Assembly: GCA_017537105.1 (NCBI GenBank)
Contig: JAFWBZ010000051.1
Span: 1-12,943, forward strand
DNA from: Clostridia bacterium
GTDB taxonomy: Bacteria > Bacillota > Clostridia > Christensenellales > Aristaeellaceae
Direction: 5' to 3'
DNA length: 12,943 nt
Shown here: one piece after another, positions 1 to 8,308 of the stretch
Layout: each line of letters begins with the position of its first letter
Numbering within the stretch: the first letter of the stretch is position 1
Notes under the pieces: model-generated
The model's database searches: none
The model's input: only the letters and a program-made list of their open reading frames with translations
What the model was told of the DNA's origin: nothing
Program-made: the position numbers and the translations under genes

Positions 1-308
1 CGGGATGATCACCACCAGCATGATGCCCGTGGTGGCCACGGTGAAGATGATGGAATTCAGGAAATACCGGCCCAGCGGGCCATCGAGAAGGCGTCGCGGT
101 AGTTCTGCAGCGTCGGGGCCAGCGTGAAGAACTTCGGCACGTATTCGGAGGAATAGGCCGAAAAGCTCTTGACCGAGGTCAGAAGCATCCAGTAGTACGG
201 GAAGAGCACCATGATCGCCCAGAACGCCAGCAGCACGTAGGTGACCGTGCGCACGACGTTCTTCCTGGCCGCGGCGGCGCCTGCCCGGTTGTCATTCAGA
301 TTGGCCAT
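1..308 (-). CDS. Carbohydrate ABC transporter permease, MalG type; 3' end outside window, apparent frameshift near 84/85
   Basis: One of two membrane subunits of a sugar importer. The start codon at 308 sits behind a clear GAGGAGG ribosome site, 12 bases after the preceding permease gene. Residues 1-20 are cytoplasmic and basic, residues about 21-45 form the first membrane helix, and the segment leading to NYRDAFS (69-75) matches the usual run-up to the second helix in MalG-like permeases. After Ser75 the original frame soon stops (TGA at 57-59). The neighbouring frame instead reads DGPLGRYFLNSIIFTVATTG, exactly the expected continuation, and stays open to position 1. One base therefore appears to be missing between 84 and 85 (or two are extra). 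This may be a true pseudogene or a sequencing/assembly error. The EAA loop lies outside the window. Family assignment is firm; the substrate is unknown. Confidence 0.85.
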
Positions 309-320
309 GCTCGCACCTCC

Positions 321-1220
321 TCAGTAGTGCACGTGCTTTTTGCTGATGGACAGGTTGATGCAGGTGATCGTCAGCACCACGGCGAACAGTATGATCGCCG
401 CCGCGGACGCGAACGACGGATATCCGCCGGAATCGCCGTAGAGCATATCGTAGACATAGCCCACGATGGTGTTCATCTCCGCGGCGTTCAGATTCGTGCC
501 GAACAGCGCCACGGCGTCCGAATACGCCTTGAACGCGCCGATGAATCCGGTGATGACCAGGTAGAAGATCATGGGCGAGATCATCGGCAGCGTGATCTTC
601 CGGAAGATGCGGAAGGACGACGTGCCGTCCACCTTGGCGGCGTTGTAGTAATCCTGGTTCACCCCCGCCAGGGCGCTGGTGAGGATCAGGATCTTGAAGG
701 GCATGACCACCCACACCGTGTAGAAGCACAGCACGAACATCTTCGCCCAGTAGGGGCCCTCGATGAAGTCCACCGACTTCCCGCCGAAGGCGCGGATCAA
801 CAGGTTCACCAGGCCGTCGGAATAGGCCGTGGGCTTGAACAGGATCATGAACACCAGGCCCACCGCCAGCGTGTTGGTCACGTAGGGCAGGAAGTACACG
901 GTCTGGAAGAGGTTGCGCAGCGGCTTGATGGAATTGAGGCCCACCGAGATCAGCAGCGCCAGCCCCGTGGACACCGGTACCGTGATGATCACCAGAATGA
1001 AGGTGTTCCGGAGCGCCTGCAGAAAGTAGGGATCGTGCAGCACGTAGGAATAGTTATACAGGCCCACGCCGAAGAACGTCTGGGAGGCGGAATTGTAACC
1101 CTCCTCAAAGGAGTAGATGAACACGTCGATCAGCGGATAGACCATGAACACGCCCAGGAACAGCATCGCCGGCAGCAGATACAGCCAGGCCTTCAGGTTG
1201 TTGTTCTCTCTGCTCTCCAT
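321..1220 (-). CDS. Carbohydrate ABC transporter permease, MalF/UgpA type
   Basis: Inner-membrane channel subunit of a sugar importer, expected to pair with the MalG-type permease just downstream. The 299-residue protein has about six hydrophobic helices (first around 11-34, last around 270-292). Near residues 190-215 it carries the cytoplasmic EAA coupling loop that docks on the ATPase, seen as YYNAAKVDGTSSFRIF followed by KITLPM. Length and layout are normal for the family. The start at 1220 is one base past the ATPase stop, and its ribosome site (GAGGTGA) lies inside the end of the ATPase gene, so the two are probably translationally coupled. No solute-binding protein gene is visible; it may lie downstream, beyond position 1. 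Substrate cannot be read from sequence. Confidence 0.93.
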   Translation of the reverse strand: MESRENNNLKAWLYLLPAMLFLGVFMVYPLIDVFIYSFEEGYNSASQTFFGVGLYNYSYVLHDPYFLQALRNTFILVIITVPVSTGLALLISVGLNSIKPLRNLFQTVYFLPYVTNTLAVGLVFMILFKPTAYSDGLVNLLIRAFGGKSVDFIEGPYWAKMFVLCFYTVWVVMPFKILILTSALAGVNQDYYNAAKVDGTSSFRIFRKITLPMISPMIFYLVITGFIGAFKAYSDAVALFGTNLNAAEMNTIVGYVYDMLYGDSGGYPSFASAAAIILFAVVLTITCINLSISKKHVHY

Positions 1221-1221
1221 G

Positions 1222-2325
<1,104 letters not shown>

Positions 2326-2377
2326 TTGACTCCAACTCCCTGCGTCGTCGTATCGATGGATCCGGAAACCCGAATGT

Positions 2378-2386
2378 ATTATAGCA
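2378..2386 (-). promoter_or_regulatory. Probable promoter of the sugar ABC operon (extended -10)
   Basis: On the minus strand this reads TGCTATAAT, a perfect extended -10 box inside GC-rich DNA and about 50 bases before the ATPase start at 2325. The -35 position (TGGCCT, 17 bases upstream) is a poor match, as is common for TG-extended promoters. No clear catabolite-repression operator was found. Confidence 0.65.
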
Positions 2387-2447
2387 CAATGCGCGGCCCC
2401 AGGCCATCCCCCCGGCCGCGAAATCCGCACTTTTTCGACGCGCATTC

Positions 2448-2476
2448 TTGCATTCGGCGCTTTATCGCGTTATACT
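2448..2476 (+). promoter_or_regulatory. Sigma-A type promoter of the 79-residue protein gene
   Basis: TTGCAT at 2448-2453 and TATACT at 2471-2476 are separated by 17 bases, the optimal spacing. Transcription would start near 2483, giving a leader of about 47 bases before the GTG at 2530. It diverges from the ABC operon promoter. Confidence 0.75.
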
Positions 2477-2485
2477 ATGAAAGGA

Positions 2486-2501
2486 GCCCGCCGAAGCGGG
2501 C
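2486..2501 (+). other. Hairpin at the 5' end of the small-protein mRNA
   Basis: GCCCGC (2486-2491) pairs perfectly with GCGGGC (2496-2501) around a CGAA tetraloop. It begins about three bases after the predicted transcription start, a position typical of stems that protect an mRNA from 5'-end decay. It is too far from the ribosome site (about 2515-2521) to block it. The role is inferred. Confidence 0.55.
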
Positions 2502-2529
2502 GCACAGTGACCGGAAGGGGGATTGTTTT

Positions 2530-2769
2530 GTGGACATCCAGAAGATTATCGAAGAAGTCGTCTCCAAGCTGAAGCTCGACCCGAAGCTGTTGGCTGCCTT
2601 CGCCGCGGATCCGGTGAAGACCCTCGAAAAGACCTTCAACATCGACCTGCCGGACGATCAGATCAACGCGATCATCAACGGCGTGAAGTCCAAGATCGAC
2701 TTGAGCAAGGTCGACGTGGGCCAGGCCGTGGGCATTCTCGGCAAGCTGAAGGGCCTGTTCGGCAAGTAA
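2530..2769 (+). CDS. Small conserved-looking protein of unknown function (79 residues)
   Basis: I do not recognise a named family, although small clostridial proteins with the same plan (helical start, DPVK, then LPDDQIN, then a GKLKGLFGK tail) are familiar from memory. The GTG at 2530 is the start: it lies eight bases after an AAGGGGG ribosome site, and upstream codons fall in the leader. The protein is soluble, without signal or membrane segment. It appears all-helical: helix 1 about 3-15, helix 2 about 19-26 (LLAAFAADP), helix 3 about 28-35, a turn at 37-43 and a helix at 42-54. A loop rich in charged residues follows, then a Gly/Leu/Lys tail at 65-79. The helix-DP-helix pattern recalls Nif11-like leaders, but there is no double-Gly cleavage site and no modification genes nearby. 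It has its own promoter, hairpin and terminator, so it is probably well expressed on its own. Function unknown. Confidence 0.85.
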   Translation: MDIQKIIEEVVSKLKLDPKLLAAFAADPVKTLEKTFNIDLPDDQINAIINGVKSKIDLSKVDVGQAVGILGKLKGLFGK

Positions 2770-2781
2770 TTCCGGAACGGC

Positions 2782-2814
2782 AACGGGGCATCCGCTTTTT
2801 GCGGATGCCCCGTT
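2782..2814 (+). terminator. Strong intrinsic terminator between convergent genes
   Basis: A perfect 14-bp stem (2782-2795 with 2801-2814, core GGGGCATCCGC) closes a TTTTT loop and is followed on the plus strand by TTTGTCT. It ends the small-protein transcript. It also lies 14 bases past the stop of the large minus-strand gene and may slow RNA polymerase arriving from that side, though there is no U-run in that direction. Confidence 0.85.
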
Positions 2815-2827
2815 TGTCTCTTCAGAT

Positions 2828-5800
2828 TCAGCCCAGCCCCTGCACCATCAGCTTCAGCGTGGCGACGTCCACCACGGCGTCGGGATTGCCGGGATCGATG
2901 ACACTAAGCCCGGCATCCAGCTGCGCGTTGGCGCGGTTCTGGAATTCCGCCACCGCCGAAAGCGTCGCCCGGTCCAGCACGCCGTCCTCGGCGTTGGAGG
3001 GCAGCAGCCCCAGCTGGTACAGCCGCATCTGCAGCCGCTGGATCTCGCCGGTCTCCGAATCGGGACCGATGGGAACGTCGAAGGTCTCCGGGACCTTCAG
3101 CGCGGGCACTGCGGTGGGTTCCGGCGTCGGAACCGCGGTGGGCTCCGGCGTTGGCGCGGGGATGCCGAACACGGCGGTACCCCACTGCGCGTCCTCCTGC
3201 GTGCCGCCCGCCGGCATGGCGCCGACGTGGATGGTGTAAATGCCCGAGGGCAGGCTGCCGGCGGACACAGTGCGGCTGGTATCGGTGGTGTTCCCCAGGT
3301 TCTGGCGCTCGCCGGACTGGTTTTCGACGTACACGATATATCCTGCCACCTCGCCCTCGGCGCCCCAGCTGACGATGATGGTGTTGTCCGTCATGTAGGA
3401 AACGCCATCCTGCTGGTAGGCCGAGCCGCCCACGGTGACGAAGGGCTGTCCGACGCTGGCCACCGTGGGCGCAGGCGTGGGCACCTCCGTGGGCTCCGGC
3501 GTGGGCGCCTCGGTGGGCTCCGGCGTCGGCTCGGGGGTGGGTACGGGCGTAGGCTCCGGCGTGACGACCTCGGGCAGCACGAACTGCGCGCGGCTCCACA
3601 CCACGTCCTCATCGCCGCCGTTCACGGGCAGCGCGCCGATGGTGATGGTATAGAGCATGCCGGGCCGCATCTGCGAGGCCTTCACCTGCAGGGACTGCTG
3701 GCGGGTCGCGGGCGTGCCCGTGACGACGTTGCCGTTGGCGTCGGCAACCTGCACGCTGTAGCTGGCCACCTCGCCGCCGGCGGTCCAGGACACATCAAAG
3801 CTGTCGCTTCGAATGACGATCGCCTCGCCGTTGGGCACGGCGCCGTCGATGGAGATCACCGGCGCGCCGATGGCCGCCACCGTGGGCTCGGGCGTCGGCG
3901 TGGGCACCTCTGTGGGCTCCGGCGTCACCGGGGCCGGCAGCAGGAACTTCGCGGTCTGCCACAGGATCTCCTCCTCGGAGCCGCCCTGGGGCTTCGCGCC
4001 GACGGTGATGGTGTACACCTCGCCCGCCTGCATGCGGGAGGTGTCCACCTTGAGCGACGTCTGCCGGGTGGCCTCGCTGGAGGCGATGGAATTGCCCGCG
4101 CTGTCGGCGATGTAGACGTAGTAGCTCTCCACGGCGCCCGTGGCGCTCCAATCAATCGTGAACCTGCCCTTGCTCAATTCGATGGTCTCGCCCGACGCGA
4201 CCTTTCCGGCAACGCTGATGTTCAACGCATCGATGGTTGCCTTGAAGGGCGTGTTGACGGCATTGCCGTCAGTGTCGTCGTCGGGCTCACCAAAAGGGTT
4301 GTCGGGGTCGGGCGTCGGAGATTCCGTCGGCTCGGGACTCGGCGAAGTCTCCTCCGTGGGCGTCGCAAAGGGATCGTCCACGGGCACAGGCGTGCTCCCG
4401 CCGAAGGGATCCGCAAGGAGCTCGGAGACGTTCGCGCCATCCCCGTCAAAAGGGTCTTCGTCGCCCTCCGCGTCCACGGGCGCCTCGGTCGGCGCCTCGG
4501 TGGGCGATTCGCCGCCCATCGTGTAGTCGTGGTCGTAGCAGTATTCCAGCATCTGCCGGGTGCCGTTGTCGATCTGACCGGTGACCTCCAGGGTGTTGGG
4601 CCGCACGCTGTTGACCCAGCGCTGGAAGGCGGTCACCGCGCGGACGGTGCTGTCGCCGTACACGCCGGTGATCTCGCTGGAAGGCAGCGCGCCGATGGCG
4701 TTCAGCATCTCCTGCACGTAGCGGATCGACTCCGACGCGGAGTCCGGACCCACGGAGATGTTCACGTTTTCATCGGGAATGTCGTTCGCCGGCACCTCCG
4801 TCGGCGCTTCCGTGGGTACGGCCGTCGGCGCCTCCGTGGGCACCGCAGTCGGCACCTCCGTGGGCACAGCCGTGGGCGCCTCCGTCGGCTCGGGCGTCGG
4901 GGTGCTGGTATCGACCTTGATCTCCCGGTCGGAGAAATACTCCAGGGCCAGGCGGGTATCGTTGTCCACGATGCCGCTCACCGTCAGCGAGCCGCCGTTT
5001 CGGTTGGCCCACTCTTGGAAGGCGCGCACCGCGTTGGCGGTTCCGCTGCCGTAGACACCGTCCACCGCGGATTCGCTCAGCAGGCCGATTTCCGAGAGCA
5101 TCTCCTGTACGCGGCGAATGGACGCGGCCGGGGAATTCGCGTCGATGGTGATCTGGGGATTCTCATCGGGCAGATCGTCGATCTCCGGCGCCTCGGTGGG
5201 CGCCTGCGTGGGCGTGCCGGTGGTTTCGATGTTCGGGATGCGGTTGTTGTCCTGGCAGTACTGCAGGAAGGCGCGGGTCAGCGCGTCGGCATCGCCGTTG
5301 ACGGGCAGCGTCTGCTCGTTCCTCTGCTGGTTGACCCACTGCTGGAACGCGGAGACGGCGCTGGCCGTGGCCTTTCCGTACACGCCGTCATCGGAGCCCG
5401 CGGGCAGCAGACCCAGAGCGATCAGCTGGCGCTGCACAGCGCGAATGGCGTCCTTGGAGGACTTGCCGTTCACGATGTCGCCGCTGGTGTCGGGCACGGC
5501 TTCCGTCGGCGCCGTGGTCGGCGCGGGCGTGGGCGTGGCGGTGGGCTCCGCGGTCGCGGTCTGGAGCTTCTGCCACTCCTCCACGTAGTAATCGAGGAAG
5601 GCCAGACTCAGCGCGTCCATGGTGCCGCTGGTCTCCAGCACCTCGTAGCCCTGCAGCTGGTTGACGCGAGCCTGGAAGCGGCGCACGGCGGCGCGGGTGG
5701 TGTTGTCAAACCGGCCGCTGTCGGAGCCCGCGGGCAGCACGCCCAGCATCGTCAGCTTGCGCTGCATCTCGCGGATCTGGTTCGCACCGGAGTTTTCGTT

Positions 5801-6922
5801 GATCACCGACTCGTCCGGCGCTGCGGTGACCTTCGGCGCGGGCGTCGCTGTGGGCTTCGGCGTGGCCGTGGGCCGCGTCACATCGGTCTGGTAGAGCCAC
5901 TGCTGGGTCTTCGGCCCGGCGATGCCGTCCACGGTCAGCTTGGGCTTGGGATTGTAGGTCTGGTTGATGTAGGTTTGCAGGTCCTTCACGGCCTGGCGGG
6001 TCGCCGAATCGTACTTTCCGGTGACCTGCGTGTAATCCAGCCAACCCAGCGTCACCAGTTTCTGCTGGAGCGTCCGCACGTCCGATTGGCTGGACTTGGT
6101 CGTCACCGAGGTATACCCGGAGGCGTCGCCGGACAGCGTGGGCATGGCGGTGGGCTTCTGCGTAACCGCGGAGCCGGTATTGCCCTGTACGGTCTGTGTG
6201 CCCGAACCGGAGTTGTCCTCGTAGGTATAGTCCATCCACGACAGATCGGGGTCCACCAGCGCGGCAAAGGTCGGCGAGGCGTAGGGCGTCGGCGTGGGCG
6301 TCTCCGCGGGAATCCACACCTGGTTGGGGTCCAGCGTGGGGTTCTCCGTCACGTCCTTGCTGCCGTTGAGCGCGCCATTGAAAAACAGTATGAGTCCCGC
6401 GGCCGCGGCGATGACCACCAGCGCGGCGACGATGGCGATGACGGCGATGCACCTGCGGCCGTCCGACTCGGGGCGCTCCTCCCGCGCGGGCGACTCCGCC
6501 GTGGCGGATTTGCGCTGCGCGATATAGGCGGTGCCGTTCTCCTCGAAGAAGAAGTGGCGCTTGCGGGGATCCTCCTCCCCCTCCACGCTGGCGCGCAGCT
6601 TTTTCAGCCCGGCGTCAAAGCGATCCTCCAGCCCGGCGACGGGCACCACGGTGCCGTCGTTCAGCCGCTCCGCGCAGTCCCGCGGCAGATATTCGCGGAT
6701 GCGCAGCTTTTTTTCGCGCTTGGTGTCGAACGCCGCGTAGACGATGCCGGTGGCGTCCTGACCCAGCGCGCGGCCGATCAAAAAGCGGTCGTGGTAGACC
6801 AGCGTTCCGGGCAGCATCTGGATCTGCGGCACCGCGGCGTGGGAATCCCTGCCGCAGTGCGGGCAGGTGCTGTGCCCGCTCAGGTCTTCAAAGCAGTACA
6901 TGCACAGGTTTTCGTATGCCAT
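2828..6922 (-). CDS. Multidomain membrane protein: zinc ribbon, vestigial kinase N-lobe, membrane helix, six peptidoglycan-binding-like and three FN3-like modules
   Basis: A 1364-residue single-pass protein. Residues 7-23 are a zinc ribbon (Cys7, Cys10, Cys20, Cys23). Residues 39-136 match only the N-lobe of the clostridial zinc-ribbon Ser/Thr kinases: a loosened glycine loop (LGQDATG, 53-59), Arg76 in place of the beta-3 lysine, and no HRD or DFG, so it cannot be an active kinase. The membrane helix is about 158-181, preceded by basic residues that put the N-terminus in the cytoplasm. Outside lie PG_binding_1-like modules at about 276-347, 377-446, 487-558, 596-667, 728-799 and 1290-1363, and beta-sandwich (FN3-like) modules at about 893-998, 1017-1120 and 1155-1257. 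Thr/Pro/Glu linkers join them. No hydrolase domain is present. The ATG at 6922 follows AAAGGAGTGG by five bases; the frame extends to 6979 but without a better start. It is likely co-transcribed with the upstream HAD-Tmk gene. A wall-bound sensor or scaffold is my inference. Confidence 0.9.
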   Translation of the reverse strand: MAYENLCMYCFEDLSGHSTCPHCGRDSHAAVPQIQMLPGTLVYHDRFLIGRALGQDATGIVYAAFDTKREKKLRIREYLPRDCAERLNDGTVVPVAGLEDRFDAGLKKLRASVEGEEDPRKRHFFFEENGTAYIAQRKSATAESPAREERPESDGRRCIAVIAIVAALVVIAAAAGLILFFNGALNGSKDVTENPTLDPNQVWIPAETPTPTPYASPTFAALVDPDLSWMDYTYEDNSGSGTQTVQGNTGSAVTQKPTAMPTLSGDASGYTSVTTKSSQSDVRTLQQKLVTLGWLDYTQVTGKYDSATRQAVKDLQTYINQTYNPKPKLTVDGIAGPKTQQWLYQTDVTRPTATPKPTATPAPKVTAAPDESVINENSGANQIREMQRKLTMLGVLPAGSDSGRFDNTTRAAVRRFQARVNQLQGYEVLETSGTMDALSLAFLDYYVEEWQKLQTATAEPTATPTPAPTTAPTEAVPDTSGDIVNGKSSKDAIRAVQRQLIALGLLPAGSDDGVYGKATASAVSAFQQWVNQQRNEQTLPVNGDADALTRAFLQYCQDNNRIPNIETTGTPTQAPTEAPEIDDLPDENPQITIDANSPAASIRRVQEMLSEIGLLSESAVDGVYGSGTANAVRAFQEWANRNGGSLTVSGIVDNDTRLALEYFSDREIKVDTSTPTPEPTEAPTAVPTEVPTAVPTEAPTAVPTEAPTEVPANDIPDENVNISVGPDSASESIRYVQEMLNAIGALPSSEITGVYGDSTVRAVTAFQRWVNSVRPNTLEVTGQIDNGTRQMLEYCYDHDYTMGGESPTEAPTEAPVDAEGDEDPFDGDGANVSELLADPFGGSTPVPVDDPFATPTEETSPSPEPTESPTPDPDNPFGEPDDDTDGNAVNTPFKATIDALNISVAGKVASGETIELSKGRFTIDWSATGAVESYYVYIADSAGNSIASSEATRQTSLKVDTSRMQAGEVYTITVGAKPQGGSEEEILWQTAKFLLPAPVTPEPTEVPTPTPEPTVAAIGAPVISIDGAVPNGEAIVIRSDSFDVSWTAGGEVASYSVQVADANGNVVTGTPATRQQSLQVKASQMRPGMLYTITIGALPVNGGDEDVVWSRAQFVLPEVVTPEPTPVPTPEPTPEPTEAPTPEPTEVPTPAPTVASVGQPFVTVGGSAYQQDGVSYMTDNTIIVSWGAEGEVAGYIVYVENQSGERQNLGNTTDTSRTVSAGSLPSGIYTIHVGAMPAGGTQEDAQWGTAVFGIPAPTPEPTAVPTPEPTAVPALKVPETFDVPIGPDSETGEIQRLQMRLYQLGLLPSNAEDGVLDRATLSAVAEFQNRANAQLDAGLSVIDPGNPDAVVDVATLKLMVQGLG
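4790..4891 (-). repeat. Tandem Pro/Thr-rich coding repeat (linker between wall-binding modules 4 and 5)
   Basis: Imperfect units of 12 and 24 bases encode PTEAPTAVPTEVPTAVP and similar, about 34 residues in all. The DNA alternates near-identical blocks such as GGCGCCTCCGTGGGCAC on the plus strand. Similar but shorter Pro/Thr/Glu linkers lie at about 3464-3565, 3100-3150 and 5490-5550. Such tracts change length by slippage, so copy number may vary between strains and may be mis-assembled. Confidence 0.8.
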
Positions 6923-6943
6923 TGATTCCACTCCTTTGTTCCC

Positions 6944-6963
6944 CCGGCGCAGCGATGCGCCGG
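6944..6963 (-). other. Intercistronic hairpin between the HAD-Tmk gene and the wall-binding protein gene
   Basis: CCGGCGCA (6944-6951) pairs perfectly with TGCGCCGG (6956-6963) around four bases. It sits in the 53-base gap between the two genes and is followed on the minus strand by GGGGAACAAAGGAG, with no U-run. It is therefore more likely an mRNA-stability or attenuating element than a terminator. Confidence 0.45.
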
Positions 6964-6975
6964 CTCCGGCAGCCG

Positions 6976-8244
6976 TCACAGGCTGCGGTCGACGACGGAT
7001 TTCACATCCTCAAAGACCTCGTCGATCGTCCTGCCGGCATCGATGGCAAACACCCGGCCGGGCGACTGCGCCTTCACGGCCTCGTAGCCCCGGCGCACGC
7101 GTTCGAAGAAGTCTTCCTTTTCCATTTCCAGGCGGTCCAGCGGGGCGCCCTTCGCCATGCGCGCCCTCGCGCGCTCGCGGTCGACCTCCAGCAGGATCGT
7201 CACATCCGGCCGCACGCGCTCCGCGGCGGCAGCATTTATTTGACGTATAAAATCCTCTCCGAGTTCACGCCCATAGGCCTGGTAGGCGATGCTGGAATCC
7301 AAAAAACGGTCACAAATTACAATTTTGCCACATTTGATCGCCGGCTCGATGACCTCGCGCACGTGCTCCACCCGGGAGGCGGCGTACAGCAGGGCCTCGC
7401 ACTCGGCGGACATGCCCTTGGAATCCAGGCTCAGGATGACCTCGCGGATGCGCTCGGAGATCGGACAGCCGCCCGGCTCCCGGGTCAGCACGGTCTCGTA
7501 GCCCCGACGGGTCAGCCAGTCCTTCAGCCGGGCGATCTGGGTGGACTTGCCGCAGCCGTCGGAGCCCTCCATCGTGATGAACAGGCCCCGGGGCCGCTCG
7601 CCCTCCAGCATCCAGTCCGTCATCTCAGACACGGTATCAAACACGAGATCCGCGCCGGCGCCCGCCAGCTCGCCCTCGATGGAATAGCCGTAATCGGTGC
7701 CCACGGCGGTCATGCCCAGGGCCTTTCCCGCCTCGATATCAAAGCTGCGGTCCCCCGCCATGCAGGCCCGTGCCGGGTCCGCGCCCTCGGGCAGCGCCGC
7801 CAGCAGCAGATCCCGCTTGTCCGCGCTGTGGCGGCCCAGCGTGGTGCCGGAAATGGCGTCGATGTAGCGGTCGATGCCGAAGTGCTTTGTCAGCCGCTCC
7901 ACCATCATCTCGGGCTTGGCGGAGGCCAGCGCCACGTAGGCGCCGCCCTCGTGCAGCGCCCGCAGCAGCTGCGCGATGCCCGGGTAGATCGAGGCCTCGT
8001 ACAGCCCGGTGCCGATGTAGCGCGACCGGTAGACCTCGATGGCGTGCTCGGCGCCCTCGTCGTCAAACCCGCACAGCTCCACGAAGCTGTCATGCAGCGG
8101 CGGCCCGATGAAGCGGTTCAGCACGTCCTCCCCTGGCACCGGCCGACCCAGCCGCTCCAGCGCATAGGCCACGCTCCGGCGAATGCCCTCGCCGGTCTCC
8201 GCAATGGTGCCGTCAAAGTCAAACAGATAGTAATCGAACTTCAC
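6976..8244 (-). CDS. tmk: Fusion of a HAD-family phosphatase (N-terminal) and thymidylate kinase (C-terminal)
   Basis: The C-terminal half (about 218-422) is dTMP kinase, which makes dTDP from dTMP and ATP in dTTP synthesis. It has the P-loop EGSDGCGKST (226-235), TREPGG (254-259), the DR pair (Asp312, Arg313) in CDRFLDSS and a normal C-terminus; the P-loop has Gly after Asp, as in bacterial type enzymes. The N-terminal half (about 1-214) is a complete HAD hydrolase of the phosphoglycolate phosphatase/5'-nucleotidase type. It has the nucleophile motif DFDGT (Asp9, Asp11), motif II Ser108, motif III Lys143, motif IV Asp165/Asp169 and a helical C1 cap between. All catalytic residues of both halves are present. 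I chose the GTG at 8244, giving MKFDYYLFDFDGT, the usual N-terminus; the open frame starts eight codons earlier at another GTG without a ribosome site. No stop or frameshift separates the halves. Stand-alone Tmk is about 205 residues. The phosphatase substrate is unknown. Confidence 0.93.
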   Translation of the reverse strand: MKFDYYLFDFDGTIAETGEGIRRSVAYALERLGRPVPGEDVLNRFIGPPLHDSFVELCGFDDEGAEHAIEVYRSRYIGTGLYEASIYPGIAQLLRALHEGGAYVALASAKPEMMVERLTKHFGIDRYIDAISGTTLGRHSADKRDLLLAALPEGADPARACMAGDRSFDIEAGKALGMTAVGTDYGYSIEGELAGAGADLVFDTVSEMTDWMLEGERPRGLFITMEGSDGCGKSTQIARLKDWLTRRGYETVLTREPGGCPISERIREVILSLDSKGMSAECEALLYAASRVEHVREVIEPAIKCGKIVICDRFLDSSIAYQAYGRELGEDFIRQINAAAAERVRPDVTILLEVDRERARARMAKGAPLDRLEMEKEDFFERVRRGYEAVKAQSPGRVFAIDAGRTIDEVFEDVKSVVDRSL

Positions 8245-8290
8245 AGCAGATCCGTCCCCATTTATCACAATTATTTCAATTCTATGAAAT

Positions 8291-8299
8291 ATTGTACCA
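8291..8299 (-). promoter_or_regulatory. Probable promoter of the HAD-Tmk operon (extended -10)
   Basis: The minus strand reads TGGTACAAT, an extended -10 in an AT-rich island. No good -35 is seen at 17 bases. The predicted start near 8284 gives a leader of about 40 bases to the GTG at 8244. The dyad at 8309-8337 lies immediately upstream. Confidence 0.55.
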
Positions 8300-8308
8300 C
8301 AAGATTAT

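Noticed and set aside
2530..2769. Bacteriocin or RiPP precursor (Nif11-like) for the small gene
   Set aside because: There is no double-Gly cleavage site or Cys/Ser/Thr-rich core, and no modification or export enzyme nearby; the ABC genes alongside are a sugar importer.
4790..4891. CRISPR-like tandem repeats
   Set aside because: Units are contiguous, imperfect, in frame and encode a Pro/Thr linker; there are no unique spacers or cas genes.
3227..6925. A 1232-residue open frame on the plus strand opposite the wall-binding protein gene
   Set aside because: It is an antisense shadow produced by the GC-rich, repeat-rich gene. Its translation is Arg/Gly/His/Val-rich with no domains, and the minus-strand frame has clear domains and a ribosome site.
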